Source: Kluyvera ascorbata_C (GTDB lineage: Bacteria; Pseudomonadota; Gammaproteobacteria; Enterobacterales; Enterobacteriaceae). From it: DNA of 36,381 bases. Positions 32,582 through 36,381 of the stretch are shown piece after piece; the stretch's first letter is position 1; the number at the start of each line of letters is the position of its first letter. The notes beneath the pieces were generated by a model that saw only the letters and a program-made list of their open reading frames with translations, had not been told where the DNA came from and ran no database searches. The stretch is taken from contig NZ_JBIQOI010000016.1 of NCBI RefSeq assembly GCF_044197065.1, forward strand, positions 1 through 36,381. The letters run 5' to 3'. The position numbers were made by a program, and so were the translations under genes.

Positions 32582-32947
32582 TTATTTAACTTCAACTTCA
32601 GCGCCAGCTTCTTCCAGAGATTTTTTCAGTGCTTCAGCGTCATCTTTGCTCACGCCTTCTTTCAGAGCGGCTGGAGCAGATTCTACCAGGTCTTTAGCTT
32701 CTTTCAGACCCAGGCCAGTTGCGCCACGTACTGCTTTGATTACAGCAACTTTGTTAGCGCCAGCAGCTTTCAGAATTACGTCGAATTCAGTTTTTTCTTC
32801 AGCAGCTTCAGCCGGGCCAGCAGCTACAGCTACAGCAGCAGCAGCGGAAACACCGAATTTTTCTTCCATTGCAGAAATCAGTTCTACAACGTCCATTACG
32901 GACATAGCTGCAACTGCTTCAATGATTTGATCTTTAGTGATAGACAT
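32582..32947 (-). CDS. rplL: ribosomal protein L7/L12
   Basis: L7/L12 forms the flexible stalk of the 50S subunit that recruits translation GTPases. The 121-residue protein has the N-terminal dimerisation domain (MSITKDQIIEAVAAMSVMDVV), the Ala/Gly-rich hinge (AAAAVAVAAGPAEAAEEK) and the C-terminal factor-binding domain (GLKEAKDLVESAPAALKEGV). Length equals E. coli. It is co-transcribed with rplJ, 66 bases after its stop, and followed by the attenuator before rpoB. Confidence 0.99.
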   Translation of the reverse strand: MSITKDQIIEAVAAMSVMDVVELISAMEEKFGVSAAAAVAVAAGPAEAAEEKTEFDVILKAAGANKVAVIKAVRGATGLGLKEAKDLVESAPAALKEGVSKDDAEALKKSLEEAGAEVEVK

Positions 32948-33013
32948 TTAAATTGTTCCTGAAAATCAGAATAAGTTTATACGTAAGCAGATACTTTACA
33001 AAGAGGACTGCGA

Positions 33014-33511
33014 TTAAGCAGCTTCTTTCGCATCGCGTACAGCAGCCAGAGTGCGAACCAGTTTGCCAGCCGAAGCTTCTTTCATGGTTGCCATCAGGCG
33101 TGCAATTGCTTCTTCGTAGGTCGGCAGAGTTGCCAGGCGATCGATCTGCGATGCCGGGATTAACTCACCTTCAAAGGCTGCGGCTTTGACCTCAAATTTT
33201 GCATTCGCTTTCGCGAACTCTTTGAACAGACGAGCAGCAGCGCCCGGGTGTTCCATAGAGTATGCAATCAGGGTCGGACCAACAAACGTGTCTTTCAGGC
33301 ATTCAAACTGAGTACCTTCAACGACGCGGCGCAGCAGGGTGTTACGAACAACACGCATGTATACGCCAGCTTCACGACCTGCTTTACGCAGTTCAGTCAT
33401 TTTATCTACAGTAACGCCACGGGAATCCGCAACTACTGCAGACAGCGCGCCTTTGGCTACTTCGCTGACTTCAGCAACAATCGCTTGTTTGTCTTGAAGA
33501 TTTAAAGCCAT
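33014..33511 (-). CDS. rplJ: ribosomal protein L10
   Basis: L10 anchors L7/L12 dimers to the ribosome. With L12 it also binds its own leader and represses translation of the rplJL transcript. The product has 165 residues as in E. coli, starting [20 protein letters not shown] and ending [12 protein letters not shown] chose the ATG at 33511, which has AGGAGC upstream. The frame extends to 33544 in the leader without family similarity. Transcribed from the promoter at 33768-33796. Confidence 0.99.
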
Positions 33512-33767
33512 TAGCTTTGCTCCTGGATGTTTGCCGGAACTCATGTTCCGGAACTCACTTCACTCTCCCCAATGGAGAGAGCGTCTTAATACGGTGAGCA
33601 GAAACAAGCCAGAGTATTAAAAATAATCTTAGCGTTCTGTCACCGTCTACGCAGGGCATTAAGTTTCTTGCGAAACACCTGCGGTCTTCGACGGAGGCCT
33701 GGATAGGCCAGGCTCCAACGAACAAATCTTTTAGCCGCTAACTATTGTTAGCAAACGTGGGGGTAAG
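33512..33767 (-). promoter_or_regulatory. rplJ leader, L10-L12 autoregulatory RNA
   Basis: A leader of about 250 bases separates the promoter from rplJ. On the minus strand GGAGCCTGG and CCAGGCCTCC (33716-33708 and 33702-33693) form a stem with one bulged base. Near the start codon GTTCCGGAAC repeats could form further hairpins. In E. coli this leader binds L10-(L12)4 and masks rplJL translation; I infer the same here. Confidence 0.75.
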
Positions 33768-33796
33768 ATTGTAGACAAAATCACCGCCCACGTAAA
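33768..33796 (-). promoter_or_regulatory. rplJL-rpoBC promoter
   Basis: On the minus strand TTTACG (33796-33791) and TACAAT (33773-33768) are 17 bases apart, immediately after the rplA stop. The position agrees with the major L10 promoter known in E. coli, which drives rplJ, rplL, rpoB and rpoC. Confidence 0.85.
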
Positions 33797-33800
33797 GGCA

Positions 33801-34505
33801 TTAGTTTGCAGCAGCGCTCAGGCCAGCCTGGTCAACTGCAACACCTGCACCCATGGTGGTGGAGATACTAACTTTCTTGATGTACACGCCTTTAGCCTGA
33901 GTTGGTTTTGCTTTTTTCAGCGCAACCAGCAGAGATTCCAGGTTTTCTTTCAGTTTGTCAGCGTCAAAGTCCACTTTACCGATGGTGGTGTGGATGATGC
34001 CGTTTTTGTCGTTACGATAACGAACCTGACCCGCTTTAGCGTTCTTAACCGCTTCAGCAACGTTAGGAGTTACAGTACCAACTTTCGGGTTTGGCATCAG
34101 ACCACGTGGGCCCAGAACCTGGCCCAGCTGGCCAACAACGCGCATTGCATCTGGAGATGCGATAACAACGTCGAAGTTCATTTCGCCTTTCTTGATCAGG
34201 TCAGCCAGATCTTCCATACCTACCAGCTCTGCGCCAGCAGCTTTAGCTGCTTCAGCGTTAGGGCCCTGGGTAAATACGGCAACGCGAACGGAACGGCCAG
34301 TACCGTGTGGCAGTACAGTTGCACCACGTACGTTCTGGTCAGATTTACGAGCATCGATGCCGAGGTTAACGGCAACGTCAACGCTTTCGTTGAATTTAGC
34401 AGTGGCCAGCTCTTTCAGCAGAGCAATAGCTTCGTTGATGTCGTACTGCTTAGTAGCATCAACTTTGTCACGGATCACGCGCATACGCTTGGTCAGTTTA
34501 GCCAT
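33801..34505 (-). CDS. rplA: ribosomal protein L1
   Basis: L1 binds 23S rRNA at the mobile L1 stalk and, when in excess, represses translation of the rplKA message. The product has 234 residues as in E. coli, with the family segments LPHGTGRSVRVAVF, KVGTVTPNVAEAVKNAK and the YRNDKNGIIHTTIGKV stretch. It starts three bases after the rplK stop, so it is translationally coupled. The downstream rplJ promoter begins directly after its stop. Confidence 0.99.
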   Translation of the reverse strand: MAKLTKRMRVIRDKVDATKQYDINEAIALLKELATAKFNESVDVAVNLGIDARKSDQNVRGATVLPHGTGRSVRVAVFTQGPNAEAAKAAGAELVGMEDLADLIKKGEMNFDVVIASPDAMRVVGQLGQVLGPRGLMPNPKVGTVTPNVAEAVKNAKAGQVRYRNDKNGIIHTTIGKVDFDADKLKENLESLLVALKKAKPTQAKGVYIKKVSISTTMGAGVAVDQAGLSAAAN

Positions 34506-34508
34506 TTC

Positions 34509-34937
34509 TTAATCCTCCACTACCAGGCCCATGGAACGTGCAGTACCTTCGATTGAGCGAGTCATCGCTTCAATGTCGGCGCCAGTCATGTCGGCAGCTT
34601 TGGTCTGCGCGATTTCCTGCAGCTGAGCGCGGGAAATTTTACCAACTTTGTCTTTGTTCGGCTTGCCGGAACCAGACTTAATACCAGCTGCTTTTTTCAG
34701 CAGAACTGCTGCTGGAGGCGTTTTGGTAATGAAGGTGAAAGAACGGTCAGCGTAAACGGTGATAACAACCGGAATTGGCAGACCTTTTTCGATGGAATCA
34801 GTTTTTGCGTTGAACGCTTTGCAGAATTCCATGATGTTCACACCCTGCTGACCCAGAGCTGGACCAACTGGTGGACTTGGGTTTGCCATACCAGCTGCAA
34901 CCTGCAGCTTAACGTAGGCTTGGACTTTCTTAGCCAT
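34509..34937 (-). CDS. rplK: ribosomal protein L11
   Basis: L11 binds the GTPase-associated centre of 23S rRNA and is needed for RelA activation. The product has 142 residues as in E. coli. The N-terminal proline-rich ANPSPPVGPALGQQGVNIMEF, the hinge TPPAAVLLKKAAGI and the C-terminal RNA-binding domain are intact. It is the first gene of the rplKA operon, preceded by a leader with an L1-type hairpin and a good purine-rich ribosome site (AGAGGA). Confidence 0.99.
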   Translation of the reverse strand: MAKKVQAYVKLQVAAGMANPSPPVGPALGQQGVNIMEFCKAFNAKTDSIEKGLPIPVVITVYADRSFTFITKTPPAAVLLKKAAGIKSGSGKPNKDKVGKISRAQLQEIAQTKAADMTGADIEAMTRSIEGTARSMGLVVED

Positions 34938-34944
34938 TCTAAAA

Positions 34945-34985
34945 TCCTCTATGTGGGTGATAGCGCCTCTAAGAGGCTCCCCGTG
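34945..34985 (-). promoter_or_regulatory. candidate L1 autoregulatory site in the rplK leader
   Basis: On the minus strand GGGGAGCCTCTTAGAGGCGC followed by TATCACCC forms a hairpin on GCCTC/GAGGC (34977-34965) next to unpaired conserved bases. This resembles the L1 target mimic described in the E. coli L11 leader. It lies just upstream of the rplK ribosome site, where L1 binding would block translation. Confidence 0.7.
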
Positions 34986-34997
34986 ATATAAAAATTC

Positions 34998-35026
34998 GTT
35001 TTACAGGCATGCGCCCATAAAAACAA
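34998..35026 (-). promoter_or_regulatory. candidate rplKA promoter
   Basis: On the minus strand TTGTTT (35026-35021) and TAAAAC (35003-34998) are 17 bases apart, about 60 bases before the rplK start, directly after the hairpin that follows nusG. The match is moderate. Confidence 0.45.
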
Positions 35027-35057
35027 AAGGCGCGAAATTGTATGTCAATTTCGCGCC
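35019..35057 (-). terminator. terminator after secE-nusG
   Basis: GGCGCGAAATTG (35029-35040) and CAATTTCGCGCC (35046-35057) form a perfect 12-bp stem with a 5-base loop. On the minus strand it is followed by TTTTGTTTTT, about 40 bases after the nusG stop. Its T-run overlaps the -35 of the candidate rplKA promoter. Confidence 0.9.
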
Positions 35058-35096
35058 CTATGCAACGATTAGATCGATGCTTTTTTGATCGCAGCC

Positions 35097-35642
35097 TTAC
35101 GCTTTCTCTACCTGAGCAAAGTCCAGTTCTACCGGGGTCGCACGACCGAAGATAGAGACGGATACTTTCAGGCGAGACTTCTCGTAATCCACTTCTTCAA
35201 CCACACCGTTGAAGTCAGCGAATGGACCGTCGCTAACGCGAACCATTTCACCCGGTTCAAACAGCGTTTTAGGACGCGGCTTATCACCAACCTGCTGCAG
35301 GCGGTTCATAATCGCATCAACTTCTTTGTCGCTGATTGGTGCCGGACGGTCAGAGGTACCGCCGATAAAGCCCATTACGCGCGGAACGCTACGCACCAAG
35401 TGCCAGCTCGCGTCGTTCATCACCATCTGAACTAACACGTAGCCCGGGAAGAATTTACGCTCGCTCTTGCGACGCTGGCCGCCACGGATTTCGACAACTT
35501 CTTCGGTCGGAACCATGACTTCGCCAAACAGCTCTTCCATATTATGTAATTTGATATGCTCGCGCAGCGAAGTCGCTACACGGCCTTCAAAACCGGAAAA
35601 CGCCTGAACGACGTACCAACGCTTTTTAGGTGCTTCAGACAT
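35097..35642 (-). CDS. nusG: transcription elongation / Rho-coupling factor NusG
   Basis: NusG binds the clamp of RNA polymerase with its N-terminal domain and links it through its C-terminal KOW domain to Rho or to ribosomal protein S10. The product has 181 residues as in E. coli: MSEAPKKRWYVVQAFSGFE, then FPGYVLVQMVMND, then GEMVRVSDGPFADFNGVVEEVD in the KOW domain. It starts one base after the secE stop and shares that operon. Confidence 0.99.
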   Translation of the reverse strand: MSEAPKKRWYVVQAFSGFEGRVATSLREHIKLHNMEELFGEVMVPTEEVVEIRGGQRRKSERKFFPGYVLVQMVMNDASWHLVRSVPRVMGFIGGTSDRPAPISDKEVDAIMNRLQQVGDKPRPKTLFEPGEMVRVSDGPFADFNGVVEEVDYEKSRLKVSVSIFGRATPVELDFAQVEKA

Positions 35643-35643
35643 C

Positions 35644-36027
35644 TTAGAACCTCAGGCCAGTGATAAAGGATACCAGGCGAACCAGAATACCATCCAGTCC
35701 CCACAGGATCAGTGACATTACCGCAGTGACCGCAGCAACGATCAGCGTAGTGTGCAGCGTTTCCTGGCGAGTCGGCCAAATCACCTTACGAACTTCCGTT
35801 CTCGCTTCACGCGCAAACGCAACGGTCGCTTTGCCTTTCGTCGTCAACAGCGCGACACCACCCGCTGCAGCAATAATAATTACTACGGCCAGCGCACGCA
35901 GCGGCAGCATCATGTCGCGATAGAGGTAGTTGCCCACGATTGCCACGATAAGCAATACGGCAACAGCTACCCACTTCATCGCTTCCAGGCCGCGCCCGCT
36001 CCCTTGAGCTTCGGTATTCGCACTCAT
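35644..36027 (-). CDS. secE: preprotein translocase subunit SecE
   Basis: SecE is the essential small subunit of the SecYEG protein-export channel. The product has 127 residues as in E. coli, with three hydrophobic helices (about 17-36, 42-61 and 93-112). The conserved amphipathic segment EVRKVIWPTRQETLHTT precedes the last helix, the part that clamps SecY. About 220 bases separate it from tufB. They hold the tufB terminator and presumably the secE promoter, which I could not place confidently. Confidence 0.98.
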   Translation of the reverse strand: MSANTEAQGSGRGLEAMKWVAVAVLLIVAIVGNYLYRDMMLPLRALAVVIIIAAAGGVALLTTKGKATVAFAREARTEVRKVIWPTRQETLHTTLIVAAVTAVMSLILWGLDGILVRLVSFITGLRF

Positions 36028-36192
36028 AAACCAACCTGTCAGAAGTATTCTACAAACATTTCCACCCCGCGAGAGCGAGGCGATCCAAACCGAAAGTAAG
36101 TTTCGGACTAAACGCCCTCTACAGAGCCTGTCTCAGCAATGATTATGGCAAAAATAATCACTGATGAGCCAGGTTCTGGTTCGACAGCGTAC

Positions 36193-36219
36193 AAAAAGGG
36201 CATCAAATGATGCCCTTTT
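36193..36219 (-). terminator. tufB terminator
   Basis: AAAAGGGCATCA (36194-36205) and TGATGCCCTTTT (36208-36219) form a long stem with a tight loop. On the minus strand it is followed by more T residues, about 30 bases after the EF-Tu stop. Confidence 0.92.
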
Positions 36220-36249
36220 ATTGCGCATTGCGTCAAATGTTATCAGCAA

Positions 36250-36381
36250 TTAGCTCATTACTTTGGCAACAACGCCCGCGCCAACGGTACGGCCGCCTTC
36301 ACGGATTGCGAAACGCAGACCGTCGTCCATCGCGATTGGGTGGATCAGAGTCACAACCATCTTGATGTTGTCGCCTGGCAT
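36250..36381 (-). CDS. tufB: elongation factor Tu (3' end only)
   Basis: The last 43 residues of EF-Tu are present, from MPGDNIKMVVTLIHPIAMDD to GRTVGAGVVAKVMS and the stop. The reading frame runs off the right edge. This is the C-terminal beta-barrel domain that helps bind aminoacyl-tRNA. The position before secE-nusG identifies the tufB copy and not tufA, which lies with the str operon in enterobacteria. Confidence 0.97.
   Translation of the reverse strand: MPGDNIKMVVTLIHPIAMDDGLRFAIREGGRTVGAGVVAKVMS

Noticed and set aside
1..36381. CRISPR arrays and tRNA genes
   Set aside because: No spaced direct-repeat series and no cloverleaf sequence was recognised; the tRNA cluster upstream of tufB in E. 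coli would lie beyond the right edge.

Overview
This window is a stretch of an enterobacterial chromosome, from the rrn–purHD boundary to the tufB end of the rpoBC/ribosomal-protein cluster. Protein lengths, motifs and gene order match Escherichia coli and its relatives (Enterobacter, Klebsiella, Citrobacter, Salmonella) closely enough to name almost every gene. The exact genus cannot be fixed from sequence reading alone.

Layout. (1) 1-205: promoters P1 and P2 and the boxA leader of an rRNA operon reading leftward out of the window. (2) 387-3404: PurR operator and purH-purD, the last steps of IMP synthesis plus GAR synthetase. (3) 3401-6794: the zinc/envelope-stress locus zraR-zraS and, divergent, zraP, with two sigma-54 promoters around one shared palindromic activator site. 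(4) 6797-11153: leftward block yjaH, hupA, yjaG, nfi, hemE, nudC. (5) 11251-11736: rsd (anti-sigma-70), then an ERIC repeat lying directly against a TPP riboswitch. (6) 12102-17466: thiC-E-F-S-G-H, a tightly overlapping thiamin operon ending in a strong terminator.

(7) 17518-23880 is the accessory part. It holds a membrane-bound diguanylate cyclase, an orphan PTS lactose/cellobiose-type IIB-IIA pair without a IIC, a REP pair, and a convergent ribose-type ABC sugar importer (binding protein, double ATPase, permease). In E. coli K-12 this thiH-rpoC interval holds other small genes (htrC/yjaZ region), so it is a variable slot. It is the most interesting part of the window, because the transported substrate and the PTS partner are unknown.

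(8) 23881-36381: the transcription/translation core read leftward, tufB (3' end only), secE-nusG, rplK-rplA, rplJ-rplL-rpoB-rpoC. Its regulatory RNA landmarks are recognisable: a candidate L1 target before rplK, the rplJ promoter and L10 leader, the rplL-rpoB attenuator hairpin and the rpoC terminator.

No tRNA, CRISPR array, insertion sequence, prophage or plasmid signature was seen. Nothing here is a convincing wholly new system. The best leads are the thiH-rpoC insertion, the ERIC/riboswitch junction and the architecture of the zra intergenic region.
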